A stretch of 64,000 nt of DNA from Devosia sp. Root436 (GTDB lineage Bacteria; Pseudomonadota; Alphaproteobacteria; Rhizobiales; Devosiaceae): assembly GCF_001426345.1 (NCBI RefSeq), contig NZ_LMEM01000009.1, forward strand, positions 186,001-250,000, written 5' to 3'. The notes under the pieces are model-generated. The model saw only the letters and a program-made list of their open reading frames with translations. It had not been told where the DNA came from and did not search any database. Of this stretch, positions 28,038 to 36,220 are shown in pieces. Position 1 is the stretch's first letter. The number at the start of each line of letters is the position of its first letter. A program made the translations under genes and the position numbers.

Positions 28038-28997
28038 CTACGATTTGGGTAGCCGGAAGGCAAGCAGTGCCCGCATGGTCGGCTGGCCATATTTTCTTTC
28101 AAGCGAAGCATAAAATGAAGGCTCTACGTCTCGCGCGAATGCGAGCATCCCCTGCAAATAGGCAATCTTTGGAAGCTCCAGCTGAGTTAGGGTGAACCGA
28201 TGCACCAAGCTGGAAATCATTCTCTTCCGATCGCGGCCGAGAGAAACCCGCTTCTCCGGAGTCACGACCAGCCCAGTGACCATCTTCTTCTGGCCAGAAG
28301 TATATAGCCCTCTTTTTTCCTCGTTGATCGTCAACGCAGGCGAACGATAACGTTTTATGTACCTCCGTATTGCAGCTTCAACTAACAGTATCTGTTTTGA
28401 TCTGTCGGACGACAAAGTAATATCGTCGGCATACCTAGTGTAAACCACGTCATTTTGAATCGCGTGAGCGGCTACCGCAGTATCGAACGCAAACATCAAT
28501 ACATTAGACAACACCGGTGAGGACGGCGCGCCTATCGACAGGCACTTCGGTTCAAATGTGCCACGTCCCCAAAACAGCAGTCTTGTTGCCAACATTACGT
28601 CAGCACCAGTGGCCAAGCCAGAAGCTTCCGCCACTTCAGGGTCAAGCGAGCCGCAAAATAGCATCCAGTCCCGAGGCTTTATGCTTGGAAAAAAATCCGA
28701 GAAATCTAGTTTGAGAATGACCTCGTTTCGCGCGTGAGCGGCCGCGTTGGAACGAATACCCACGTTCTCCCGATAAGCTGCGGCCGCGCTGTGAACAGGC
28801 AACTTGCTCAATGTGCGGTCAATTAGAAAGTACTGCAAATTCTTCAGCTCGCGCGCGGGCTGTGCAATCATTCGATGTCCACCGCTCCGCTTCGGTATTA
28901 GGTAGGCCTTATACCTTCGCGGCGCGGTTCTAAGAACGGCACCCAATTCGCCGTAGCCAAGTCCAGAGTACGTCTGTAATTCCTCAAGCAGCGACAT
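28038..28997 (-). CDS. Retron reverse transcriptase
   Basis: 319 aa. It makes the multicopy single-stranded DNA of the retron from the msr-msd RNA at 29951-30135. Diagnostic marks: NAAAH (84-88, the retron NAxxH motif), first catalytic Asp in LKLDFSDFFPSI (D98), IGAPSSPVLSN, catalytic YADD (189-192), and VTG (240-242), which separates retron RTs from group II and DGR enzymes. The thumb region follows. Its 5' end overlaps the effector gene by 14 bases, so the two are co-translated. AT-richer codon use than the neighbours points to horizontal transfer. The call is close to certain; the exact subtype is inferred from the effector. Confidence 0.94.
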   Translation of the reverse strand: MSLLEELQTYSGLGYGELGAVLRTAPRRYKAYLIPKRSGGHRMIAQPARELKNLQYFLIDRTLSKLPVHSAAAAYRENVGIRSNAAAHARNEVILKLDFSDFFPSIKPRDWMLFCGSLDPEVAEASGLATGADVMLATRLLFWGRGTFEPKCLSIGAPSSPVLSNVLMFAFDTAVAAHAIQNDVVYTRYADDITLSSDRSKQILLVEAAIRRYIKRYRSPALTINEEKRGLYTSGQKKMVTGLVVTPEKRVSLGRDRKRMISSLVHRFTLTQLELPKIAYLQGMLAFARDVEPSFYASLERKYGQPTMRALLAFRLPKS

Positions 28998-29943
28998 CTG
29001 GCTTCAACTTGTTAGAGATAACGTGCTGGATTACATGAGCCGGGTGCTTGAGCTCCGACTTAACCTCTTTGGCCAAGTCCGACTTACGTCGCAATGTGTC
29101 GACTTCGCCAACACCCTCCTTGTAGCGGTACTTCGAAAACGGGTCGCGACTATGTAATGAGTACCAATATGTCTTGTTGAGATAATCGTACTTCTCGACC
29201 CAACCCGCAAACTTCATACAGTATAGAATGTTTTTTGTGTCGTTTATAGAGAGATCAGCTCCAAATATTTTCGAATTATATTCTTGTAATTGCGTTATCG
29301 ATAACGCATTGCAATTATGCAAAAGCCAAAGAACATGAAAGAATTTATGCAATGATGGAACATTACTATACAATTCTTCGGACGGGACCTTTCCAACCGT
29401 CTCGTTGATGAACGAAACGATATTGCTTACATGCTCGGCTACTGACGATTTTACCACATGTCCCTTGCCATTGATGCGCCAAGGAATGAACGCGACCCGC
29501 TCCTCGTCGTCTCTCTTGACTCTCTCTATCGGACCGTAACGAACAAACGACTCGGCCTGGCTGAACTCAGTTTGGCTAATGATGGCGACGTGGCGTCTGG
29601 TAACCTGGTTTGCTGTAAAAGCGCCTAATTCCGCGAGAGACCCAGCGCTCTCAGTAATGACCATAACACTAGCGGAAATGAGAGCGATGTCCTCTTCAAA
29701 AGAGATAAGATCTCGGTACTCAGTGTCACGGTAAATTTGATTAGCTCTGTCCGCGAGTATTATTTTCGCCTGGATTTTTGGCTCAATTTTCTTCTCAAAC
29801 AGCAGGTAATGGCGAAGGCTTACAGGCGTCTTCGCTTCGTCTCCAGTTTTGCCGCCGCACAAAAAAATGAACTTGGTAGGTCTGCTTACCCGCAGCCCCG
29901 CCAAGTCTAGGTCGTTGAAAAGTGTCTTTAATGCATCGGGCAA
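28984..29943 (-). CDS. Retron effector: nucleoside deoxyribosyltransferase-like toxin with C-terminal wHTH
   Basis: 319 aa. The N-terminal part (about 22-150) has the fold pattern of nucleoside 2-deoxyribosyltransferases: KFIFLCGG in strand 1 and ITESAGSLAELGAFTAN with candidate catalytic glutamates E98 and E105. The C-terminal half (about 195-265: HKFFHVLWLLHNCNALSITQLQEYNS..) resembles a winged helix. This pair with an RT matches type II-A retrons (Ec86/Eco1, St85/Sen2), where the effector is held silent by RT-msDNA and is freed by phage attack, depleting nucleotides or NAD. Start TTG 29943 follows GAGGTAA; no better start is seen. Confidence 0.86.
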   Translation of the reverse strand: MPDALKTLFNDLDLAGLRVSRPTKFIFLCGGKTGDEAKTPVSLRHYLLFEKKIEPKIQAKIILADRANQIYRDTEYRDLISFEEDIALISASVMVITESAGSLAELGAFTANQVTRRHVAIISQTEFSQAESFVRYGPIERVKRDDEERVAFIPWRINGKGHVVKSSVAEHVSNIVSFINETVGKVPSEELYSNVPSLHKFFHVLWLLHNCNALSITQLQEYNSKIFGADLSINDTKNILYCMKFAGWVEKYDYLNKTYWYSLHSRDPFSKYRYKEGVGEVDTLRRKSDLAKEVKSELKHPAHVIQHVISNKLKPDVAA

Positions 29944-29950
29944 AGGCTCT

Positions 29951-30135
29951 TTACCTCAGAGAGGCAGGAGTAGACGGGAGGACTCATCGGTGCCGAAGGT
30001 GCGAGGCGTAGCCGAGAGATGAGTTCTCGCGTCTAGTCCTGCCGATAAGACCTATCAATAACGGGACGTCTGGCTAAGCGCCCGACGGAACCAAGCACGC
30101 CTGGTTCAAAACGCGTAAAGAGTAGCTTGAGGTAA
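29951..30135 (-). ncRNA. Retron msr-msd RNA
   Basis: Reading the minus strand: a1 TTACCTCA (30128-30135), then AGC with the likely branching G at 30126; msr hairpins GAACCA-ggcgtgct-TGGTTC (30088-30107) and CGTC..GACG (30067-30087); then the msd long hairpin with arms 30018-30043 and 29963-29988, pairing at 23 of 26 positions around a 29-base loop; then a2 TGAGGTAA (29951-29958), the exact complement of a1. The order a1-msr-msd-a2 and the place ahead of the effector gene are those of type II retrons. The ends of the transcript are inferred. Confidence 0.85.
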
Positions 30136-30323
30136 CTGCGCTCCAAGAGATTCGTCAAATACAATGATGTATTTCCGCTGACCAAGACCTTGCAAGTTGG
30201 TTGAGATTTAGTTGCTCTTCCTGCCAAGAGTGTGCCCGCGCGCCATTCGGGCCCAGCCCTCATGGCCATCTTGCCTCCAATCGCTGCGCTGACGCGACTG
30301 GCCCTTTGGAACGGCAAGGCGCC

Positions 30324-30633
30324 CTAACGGCAAATCGCCTCACACGACACGCCGTCCCCATCGCCATCCAGCGCCCCGCCCCAACTGCAATTGGCCAGAT
30401 ACCACCGCGCTTCCTGGCATGACCCGATCTGCGAGCAATAAAGCCGTGACGGACAGGACGCCGCCGTCTGCCGCTGCACGATCCCGTAGCCCGGCTAGTT
30501 TGCGCATGCCCCCTCCGCCCGAACCATCGCGCGCCAGCCGCTCCCCTGTCCAGTCGGCCAGCGTCAGCCCGGCCCCCGTCGCCCTCCTCTCCGGTCCCCC
30601 CTCTCGCCACCGCCCCACCCCACCTTGTTGCAA
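30324..30633 (-). pseudogene. Frameshifted excalibur-domain protein gene
   Basis: The 3' end, stopping at 30324-30326, encodes a good excalibur calcium-binding domain: CPSRLYCSQIGSCQEARWYL, then LDGDGDGVSCEAIC. Upstream in that frame a stop (TAG) interrupts. The likely N-terminal frame, containing LTLADWTGERLARDGSGGGG, is open in another phase to about 30633. One frameshift near MRKLAG would join them. No signal peptide or intact start is visible, so the gene looks decayed. It flanks the retron on its upstream side. Confidence 0.55.
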
Positions 30634-30662
30634 ATAGGTCCTAGTTGCAATTCGGCTGCCCC

Positions 30663-30735
30663 ACCCCCGATGTCATCCCGGCCTTGAGCCGGGACCCATC
30701 CCGAGATCGCACCACAGCCGCAAGGTAGCCGGATC
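30663..30735. repeat. Dispersed repeat with TGTCATCCCGGCCTTGAGCC (type D)
   Basis: TGTCATCCCGGCCTTGAGCC-gggacccatcccgagatc is one arm of a repeat common in alphaproteobacterial genomes. Further copies are at 52360-52420 and, as a full palindrome, 54180-54253. Confidence 0.75.
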
Positions 30736-30764
30736 AACACCCCACCCTTGGACGCTTGAGGCCG

Positions 30765-30955
30765 GTTACCCCTCTCCCCTTGAGGGAGAGGGTGGAAATC
30801 CGCGTTCAGCGGATTTCCGGGTGAGGGGTGCTGCGCTCTCCCATGCTTCCATGTCGGCGGAGGGCTCGACACCCCTCATCCGCCCGGAGCCTGTCCTCGT
30901 GCGCGAAGCGACACGGGGAGGCACCTTCTCCCTCAAGGGGAGAAGGGAAAGCCCC
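30765..30955. repeat. Composite palindromic intergenic repeat (type A), second copy
   Basis: Same modules in the same order as 6700-6862: CCCCTCTCCCCTTGAGGGAG, ttccgcg..gcggatttccgggtgag, ctcccatgctt, CACCCCTCATCCGCCCGGAG and CACCTTCTCCC-tcaaggg-GAGAAGGG. It carries a short insertion (cctgtcctcgtgcgcgaagcgacacgg) not present in the first copy. Confidence 0.8.
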
Positions 30956-31059
30956 AAGCGCTCGAGGCAAACACTCCCCAGTGAGGGGGTACTCACAAGC
31001 CCAAACTTATCCATCTTATCCCCGCCCCGAAATCCTCCTGCATACTCCTCCCATTCCCG

Positions 31060-31260
31060 CCAATCACGCGGCCCCGACGCAGGGCCGGGCGGGGAGGCTG
31101 GAGACGGGGGCGCCCGTTTGGCCGGGCAGAAAGTCGGCAGCTGGGCTTGCGATTGTGTCCGGACCCGGTGAGGAAACTCCAGACCCGTGATGGGCGGCCT
31201 GTGGCTCCCTGAGTTAGTAAACTGGACGAGTCAAAGGCCGCCCATCTCCCGTGAAACCGC
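31060..31260 (+). other. Gene-free stretch with a strong hairpin, possible structured RNA
   Basis: GATGGGCGGCCT (31189-31200) is the exact complement of AGGCCGCCCATC (31235-31246), with a 34-base loop. Upstream are further GC-rich pairings. The next gene starts at 31333. No known riboswitch motif was recognised. The rest of 30634-31332 is covered by the repeats listed and otherwise shows nothing. Confidence 0.35.
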
Positions 31261-31332
31261 AAGCGCAAGCCGGGCGGCGATTTCGGCTGTCCGCATGCGC
31301 GCAGCCATCCTCAAACCACGGAGACGCAAGAC

Positions 31333-31665
31333 ATGACGTTGCCCAATCTCAGCCCCAAATCCATCGCCGCCTATAATCGCTTCGCCAAGGAGCTGGCCGC
31401 CTTCAATGCCATGCTGATCAAGTCGAAGAAGCCCCAGCCGGTGCAGGACGAAACCCTCATGGCGCTCAATGGCCTGATCATCATCGCCAACCGCCTGTTC
31501 CGCCGCCATGCCGACCTGCCGCGCTTCTTCGGGGTCAGCGTCAACAAACCCATGGCTCATGCCGACCTGGCCGTCCTGGTCGGGCGGCTGACGGCCGCCT
31601 CGCTGCATTTCGAGGAGCGCTATCACCACCTCACCGTCCCCCGCCCCGCGAACAGCCTGGACTGA
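31333..31665 (+). CDS. Small hypothetical protein
   Basis: 110 aa. Mostly helical and basic (SPKSIAAYNRFAKELAAFNAMLIKSKK), with a middle hydrophobic stretch LNGLIIIANRLFRRHADLP. No signal peptide or recognised family. ATG 31333 follows GGAGACGCAAGAC. A single gene; the region upstream holds the hairpin at 31189-31246. Confidence 0.6.
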   Translation: MTLPNLSPKSIAAYNRFAKELAAFNAMLIKSKKPQPVQDETLMALNGLIIIANRLFRRHADLPRFFGVSVNKPMAHADLAVLVGRLTAASLHFEERYHHLTVPRPANSLD

Positions 31666-31773
31666 AATCGCACCGCCCGGTCTCGCCGCCGGGCGGGGTT
31701 CCTCCCGGCCCGCGCGCCTTGGCCGTGCCACAGAGATATGTCACAGCATGTCCGCCCCTTCGAGAGACCCCAC

Positions 31774-32064
31774 ATGCGCCCGCTCGCCCTTGCCGCCCTC
31801 CTCGCTTGCATCGCCGCGCCAGCCCTCGCGGCCCCCACGGCCCGCGTCAGCGGCGGCAATATCGCCGTCCATACCGGCCCGGGCATGCGCTATCCCACCA
31901 TCGGCCGCATTCCCGATGGCACCGAAGTCACCCTCGATTACTGTACCCGCGACGACGAATGGTGCTTCGTCACCGATACCGGCTGGGTGCTCGGCTCCTA
32001 CCTCGTTGGCTGGGCTGCCAAGATCCCGGTGACCCCGCCCAATTTCGCGGGGCCAGGCTGGTAA
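31774..32064 (+). CDS. Small secreted SH3-domain protein
   Basis: 96 aa. Signal peptide MRPLALAALLACIAAPALAA, then one bacterial SH3 domain (ARVSGGNIAVHTGPGMRYPT, DYCTRDDEWCFV with the Cys pair, GWVLGSYL) and a short tail. It is a single-domain relative of the proteins at 17254-19420 and 39429. The ATG at 31738 would precede the signal peptide by 12 residues and is rejected. No TTCAG repeat is found upstream. Confidence 0.78.
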   Translation: MRPLALAALLACIAAPALAAPTARVSGGNIAVHTGPGMRYPTIGRIPDGTEVTLDYCTRDDEWCFVTDTGWVLGSYLVGWAAKIPVTPPNFAGPGW

Positions 32065-32116
32065 CACCTCTCCCTTCGGGGGAGAGGTCGGCCGCAGGCC
32101 GGGTGAGGGGGCCTTC
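32065..32116. repeat. Half copy of the type B repeat
   Basis: CACCTCTCCCTTCGGGGGAG-aggtcggccgcaggccgggtgagggggcc matches the left arm of 14158-14290. It lies between converging genes. Confidence 0.75.
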
Positions 32117-32593
32117 CTAAAGCGGCAGCACCCGAGAATATTTCACCTGCCCCAGCGAAAAGCTGCTCTCGATGCTCGCCACGCCCTCCACCTGGGTCAG
32201 CCGCTCGCGCAGAAACTGCTCATAGGCCCCGAGGTCGGCGCAGACCACCCGCAGCAGGAAGTCGAACTGCCCGGTCATCAGGTAGCATTCCATCACCTCC
32301 GGCCAGCCGCTGATCGCTGCCCCGAACGCATCCAGCTCATGGCTGCGCTGCCGCTCCAGCTTGATCGAGATGAACACCGAGACCGGCAGCCCCACCGCCT
32401 TCTGATCCACCGTCGCGCTGTAGCCGGCAATAATCCCCGCCCGCTCCATCTGGCGGATCCTGCGCAGGCAGGGCGAGGCGCTGAGCCCCACGCGGTCGGC
32501 AATCGCCTGCACGGTCATCCGCCCGTCTTCCTGCAGTGCCCGTAGGATTTTCCGGTCGATGGCACTCAGCTCCATTGCGGCGGTTTCTACCAT
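32117..32593 (-). CDS. Lrp/AsnC-family regulator
   Basis: 158 aa. N-terminal HTH (LSAIDRKILRALQEDGRMTV, IADRVGLSASPCLRRIRQME) and C-terminal RAM domain (AGYSATVDQKAVGLPVSVFI, VMECYLMTGQFDFLLRVV). Members sense amino acids and form octamers. It is divergent from the keto-acid dehydrogenase E1 at 32709, the arrangement known for MdeR and MdeB in Pseudomonas, so it likely controls that gene. ATG 32593 has a GGAGCAGGAAA site; ATG 32575 is an alternative. Confidence 0.88.
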   Translation of the reverse strand: MVETAAMELSAIDRKILRALQEDGRMTVQAIADRVGLSASPCLRRIRQMERAGIIAGYSATVDQKAVGLPVSVFISIKLERQRSHELDAFGAAISGWPEVMECYLMTGQFDFLLRVVCADLGAYEQFLRERLTQVEGVASIESSFSLGQVKYSRVLPL

Positions 32594-32708
32594 TTTCCTG
32601 CTCCAGATTGCGCAAATCCTGCGCGATATTGCACATAAGAGGCAAAAATAGACGAGAATTGCCGCAAGCCAAGGCGCAAAATTACGATGCTATGTCGGGA
32701 GGGGAAGC

Positions 32709-35069
32709 ATGGACCGGATCGCCAGTATCGAGGCGCTGACCAGGAAAGCCCTGTGGCTCTCCAACTGGATGATCCACCACGCCAATCACATCCGCCCCAA
32801 TGTCGATGGCGTCAAGGTCGGCGGCCACCAGGCCAGTTCGGCCTCCATGGCCGCGATCCTGGCCGCGCTCTATTTCGGCGTGCTTAGGCCCGAGGACCGC
32901 GTCGCGGTCAAGCCCCACGCCGCCCCGGTCTTCCACGCCATCCAGTATCTCTTCGGCAAGCAGAGCCTCGAAAAGCTTCAGCAATTTCGCGCCTTCGGCG
33001 GCGCGCAATCCTATCCCAGCCGCACCAAGGACACTGACGACGTCGACATCTCCACCGGCTCGGTCGGCCTCGGCGTCGCCTTCACCGCCTTCGCCAGCCT
33101 GATCCAGGACTATGTGCGGGCAAAACCCTGGGCCGACACATCCCGCCCCGAAGGCCGCATGGTCGCCCTGGTGGGCGATGCCGAGCTCGACGAAGGCAAC
33201 GTCTACGAATGCCTGCTCGAAGGCTGGAAGCACGGGTTGCGCAACACCTGGTGGATCATCGACTACAATCGCCAGAGCCTCGACGGGGTCGTCCGCGAAG
33301 GGCTCTACGACCGCATCGAAGCCATCTTCCGCGCCTTCGACTGGACTGTCGTCACCCTCAAATACGGCGCCCTGCAACGCGCCGCCTTTGCCGAACCGGG
33401 CGGCGACAAGCTCAAGGCCTGGATCGATGCCGCCCCCAACGCCATCTATTCGGCCCTGATGTTCCGCGGCGGCGCCGCCTGGCGCGAGCGGCTCAGCGAC
33501 GAGATCGGCGACCAGGGCGCTGTCTCCGCCCTCCTCGCCCGCCGCAGCGATGCCGAACTGGCCGATCTCATGGCCAATCTGGGCGGCCACTGCATTCCGA
33601 GCCTGCTCGAACAGTTCGAGGCCGCCGGCAGCGACAGGCCCACCGTCTTCATCGCCTATACTGTCAAGGGCTGGGCTACCCCCCTGGCCGGCCACAAGGA
33701 CAATCACGCCGGCCAGATGACATCGGCCCAGATCGACCAGTTGCGCCAGTCGATGAAGGTCCGCGAGGGCCATGAATGGGATAAGCTGGAAGGCTTGGCC
33801 GATCCCGATGCTATCGAACGCTTCCTCGCCAAGGTCCCGTTCAACACCACAAAATCCCGCCGGCACACCGCGCCATCAGTCGCCACCATCGGCCCGCAAT
33901 TCGTCGGCACCGGCCCCACCTCGACCCAGACCGCCTTCGGCAAGATCCTCGACGCCATCGCCAAGACCGACAGCGACCTCGCTCGCCGCATCATCACCAC
34001 TTCGCCCGACGTTACGGTCTCGACCAATCTCGGCACCTGGGTCAACCGGCGCAATCTTTATGCCGCCAAGGAAATGGTCGATGTCTTTCAGAAGGAAGCC
34101 ATTCCCAGCGCCCAGAAATGGCGCTTCACGCCCGAGGGCCAACATCTCGAACTGGGCATTGCCGAGATGAACCTGTTTCTCGCCTTGGGCGCCGCGGGCC
34201 TCAGCCACTCGCTCTTCGGCGAGCGCCTGCTGCCCATCGGCACGCTCTACGACCCCTTCATTTCCCGCGGCCTCGATGCCCTGAACTATGCCTGCTACCA
34301 GGATGCCCGCTTCCTGCTCGTCGCCACGCCGTCAGGCGTCTCGCTGGCCGGCGAAGGCGGCGCGCACCAATCCATCGCCAGCCCGCTGATCGGCATGGCG
34401 CAGGATGGCCTTGCTAGTTTCGAGCCGGCCTTTGCCGACGAATTGTCCATCATCACGGATTGGGCCTTCGACTATATGCAGCGTTCCGGCGATGCCCGCC
34501 CGGACCTGGCCGACTGGCCCCGCGACGTCACCGGCGGCTCGGTCTATCTGCGCCTCTCCACCCGCAGCATCGAGCAGGTGCCCCGCGAAACGGACAAAGC
34601 CCTCGCCGACGGTATCATTCGCGGCGCCTACTGGCTCAAGCCTCCTACACCCGAATGCGACGTGGTCATCGCCTACCAGGGCGTCCTCGCCAATGAAGCC
34701 ATCGCCGCTGCCGGCGCCATCGGTGGTGACCGGCGCAATGTCGCCGTGCTCGCCGTCACCTCGGCCGATCGCCTCAATGCCGGCTGGCACGCCGCCCAGC
34801 GCGCCCGCTTGCACAGCGACAACGCGGCCCGCAGCCATATCGAAACCCTGCTCGCCGATATCCCGTATCGCGCCGGCCTCGTCACCGCCATTGATGCTCA
34901 CCCAGCGACCCTGGGCTGGCTCGGTAGCGTCCTCGGTCACCGCACCATGACGCTAGGGGTGGAACATTTCGGCCAGACCGGCACGGTCAACGACCTCTAT
35001 GCCCATTTCGGCATCGACGCCGCCGCCATCGAAAACGCCGCCCGCAGCCTGATGAGGACCAGGAAATGA
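32709..35069 (+). CDS. Homodimeric keto-acid dehydrogenase E1-like protein (transketolase family)
   Basis: 786 aa. A thiamine-diphosphate enzyme of the AceE/MdeB type. The TPP/Mg site is MVALVGDAELDEGNVYE with IDYNRQSLDG; the N-terminal PAVFHAIQYLFG-like HAAPVFHAIQYLFG, and GIAEMNLFLALGAAGLS in the second half carries the conserved Glu. It probably decarboxylates a 2-oxoacid such as 2-oxobutyrate. It is shorter than E. coli AceE (about 887 aa). Divergent Lrp regulator supports an amino-acid-derived substrate. No E2/E3 genes lie beside it. Confidence 0.82.
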   Translation: MDRIASIEALTRKALWLSNWMIHHANHIRPNVDGVKVGGHQASSASMAAILAALYFGVLRPEDRVAVKPHAAPVFHAIQYLFGKQSLEKLQQFRAFGGAQSYPSRTKDTDDVDISTGSVGLGVAFTAFASLIQDYVRAKPWADTSRPEGRMVALVGDAELDEGNVYECLLEGWKHGLRNTWWIIDYNRQSLDGVVREGLYDRIEAIFRAFDWTVVTLKYGALQRAAFAEPGGDKLKAWIDAAPNAIYSALMFRGGAAWRERLSDEIGDQGAVSALLARRSDAELADLMANLGGHCIPSLLEQFEAAGSDRPTVFIAYTVKGWATPLAGHKDNHAGQMTSAQIDQLRQSMKVREGHEWDKLEGLADPDAIERFLAKVPFNTTKSRRHTAPSVATIGPQFVGTGPTSTQTAFGKILDAIAKTDSDLARRIITTSPDVTVSTNLGTWVNRRNLYAAKEMVDVFQKEAIPSAQKWRFTPEGQHLELGIAEMNLFLALGAAGLSHSLFGERLLPIGTLYDPFISRGLDALNYACYQDARFLLVATPSGVSLAGEGGAHQSIASPLIGMAQDGLASFEPAFADELSIITDWAFDYMQRSGDARPDLADWPRDVTGGSVYLRLSTRSIEQVPRETDKALADGIIRGAYWLKPPTPECDVVIAYQGVLANEAIAAAGAIGGDRRNVAVLAVTSADRLNAGWHAAQRARLHSDNAARSHIETLLADIPYRAGLVTAIDAHPATLGWLGSVLGHRTMTLGVEHFGQTGTVNDLYAHFGIDAAAIENAARSLMRTRK

Positions 35070-35074
35070 GCTCT

Positions 35075-35102
35075 TGGCCACGCCCTCGGGGTCGAGGGTC
35101 GC
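35075..35102. repeat. Fragment of the 3250-type repeat
   Basis: GGCCACGCCCTCGGGGTCGA matches one arm of 3250-3381 with changes. It lies between two converging genes. Confidence 0.5.
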
Positions 35103-35115
35103 CCACTCAGCCAGG

Positions 35116-36180
35116 TCAGAGCCACCCGCTCAGTTCCCGGCGCACCATCGCCTCGATCATGTCTATGCCCCCGGGGCTATCGTTCAGGCACGGGATATAG
35201 GCGAACTTCTCGCCCCCCGCTTCCATGAATGTCTCCTTGCCCTGCATGGCAATCTCTTCCAGCGTCTCGATGCAATCCGCCGAGAATGCCGGCGCCAGGA
35301 TCGCCACCTTCTTGACGCCCTTGCCCGGCAGCGCCTCCAGCGTCACGTCGGTATAGGGCTCGAGCCATTTGCTCGGTCCAAACCGGCTCTGGAACGTCAC
35401 CATGATCCTGGACTTGTCCCAGCCCAGATATTCCCGCACCAGCCGTGTCGTCTTGTAGCACTGGCAGTGATAGGGATCGCCCCGCTGGAGATATTCCACT
35501 GGCATGCCGTGATAGCTGGTAATCACCAGGTCCGGCTCGAAATCCAGCGCAGCCACCCCGTCGCGGATCGAATTGCCCAGCGTCTCGATATATTTGGCAT
35601 CTTCGAAATAGGCCGGCGCGGTACGCACCGCAGGCTGCCAGCGCATCTTGGCCAGGGCATCGAATGCCTTGTCATTGGCGGTCGCGGTCGTTGTCGCCGA
35701 ATATTGCGGATAGAGCGGCACCAGCAGGATTTTATGGCACCCCGCCGCCTGCATCTTCTCCAGCACGCTCCGCGTCGAGGGATTGCCATAGCGCATGGCG
35801 AAGTCGACGACGATATCGTCGTGTCCCGCCAGCCGCGCCGCCAGCGCCTCGGTCTGGTTGCGGGTGATCACCCGCAGCGGGCTCTCGTTCTTTTCCTTGT
35901 CCCAGATCTGCTCATAGGCGTGGCCGCTCTTCTGCGGCCGGACGCTGAGGATCACCAGGTTGAGGATCGGCCACCACAGCCATTTTGGCGTCTCGATGAC
36001 CCGCTGGTCGCTCAGGAATTCCTTGAGATACCGCCGCACGCTCCAATAGTCCGTCGCATCTGGCGTACCCAGATTGAGCAGGACGACGCCGATCTTCGGC
36101 TTTTGGACAAATGGATGATCGGCGGGAAGGTGATCGGACATGAAGCGCCAGTTTGGAGGGATTCTAGGCTGCCGCACCAT
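35116..36180 (-). CDS. hemH: Ferrochelatase
   Basis: 354 aa from ATG 36180 (GGGAGCG upstream); ATG 36141 would give 341. It inserts Fe2+ into protoporphyrin IX at the inner membrane, the last step of haem synthesis. IGVVLLNLGTPDATDYWSVR opens the domain; VITSYHGMPVEYLQRGDPYHC carries the iron-site His; AILAPAFSADCIETLEEI contains the conserved Glu/Asp region. The Cys cluster CQCY after PYH is typical of alphaproteobacterial enzymes. It is a single gene. Confidence 0.94.
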   Translation of the reverse strand: MVRQPRIPPNWRFMSDHLPADHPFVQKPKIGVVLLNLGTPDATDYWSVRRYLKEFLSDQRVIETPKWLWWPILNLVILSVRPQKSGHAYEQIWDKEKNESPLRVITRNQTEALAARLAGHDDIVVDFAMRYGNPSTRSVLEKMQAAGCHKILLVPLYPQYSATTTATANDKAFDALAKMRWQPAVRTAPAYFEDAKYIETLGNSIRDGVAALDFEPDLVITSYHGMPVEYLQRGDPYHCQCYKTTRLVREYLGWDKSRIMVTFQSRFGPSKWLEPYTDVTLEALPGKGVKKVAILAPAFSADCIETLEEIAMQGKETFMEAGGEKFAYIPCLNDSPGGIDMIEAMVRRELSGWL

Positions 36181-36220
36181 ACGCGCTCCCCCGTCATCCG
36201 CAAGGCGACCATGGGTCGCG

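Noticed and set aside
31150..31200. Cobalamin-riboswitch look-alike (GAGGAAACTCCAGACCCG)
   Set aside because: The B12 box consensus (AGCCAGGAGACCTGCC) and the GCCACTG core are absent on both strands.
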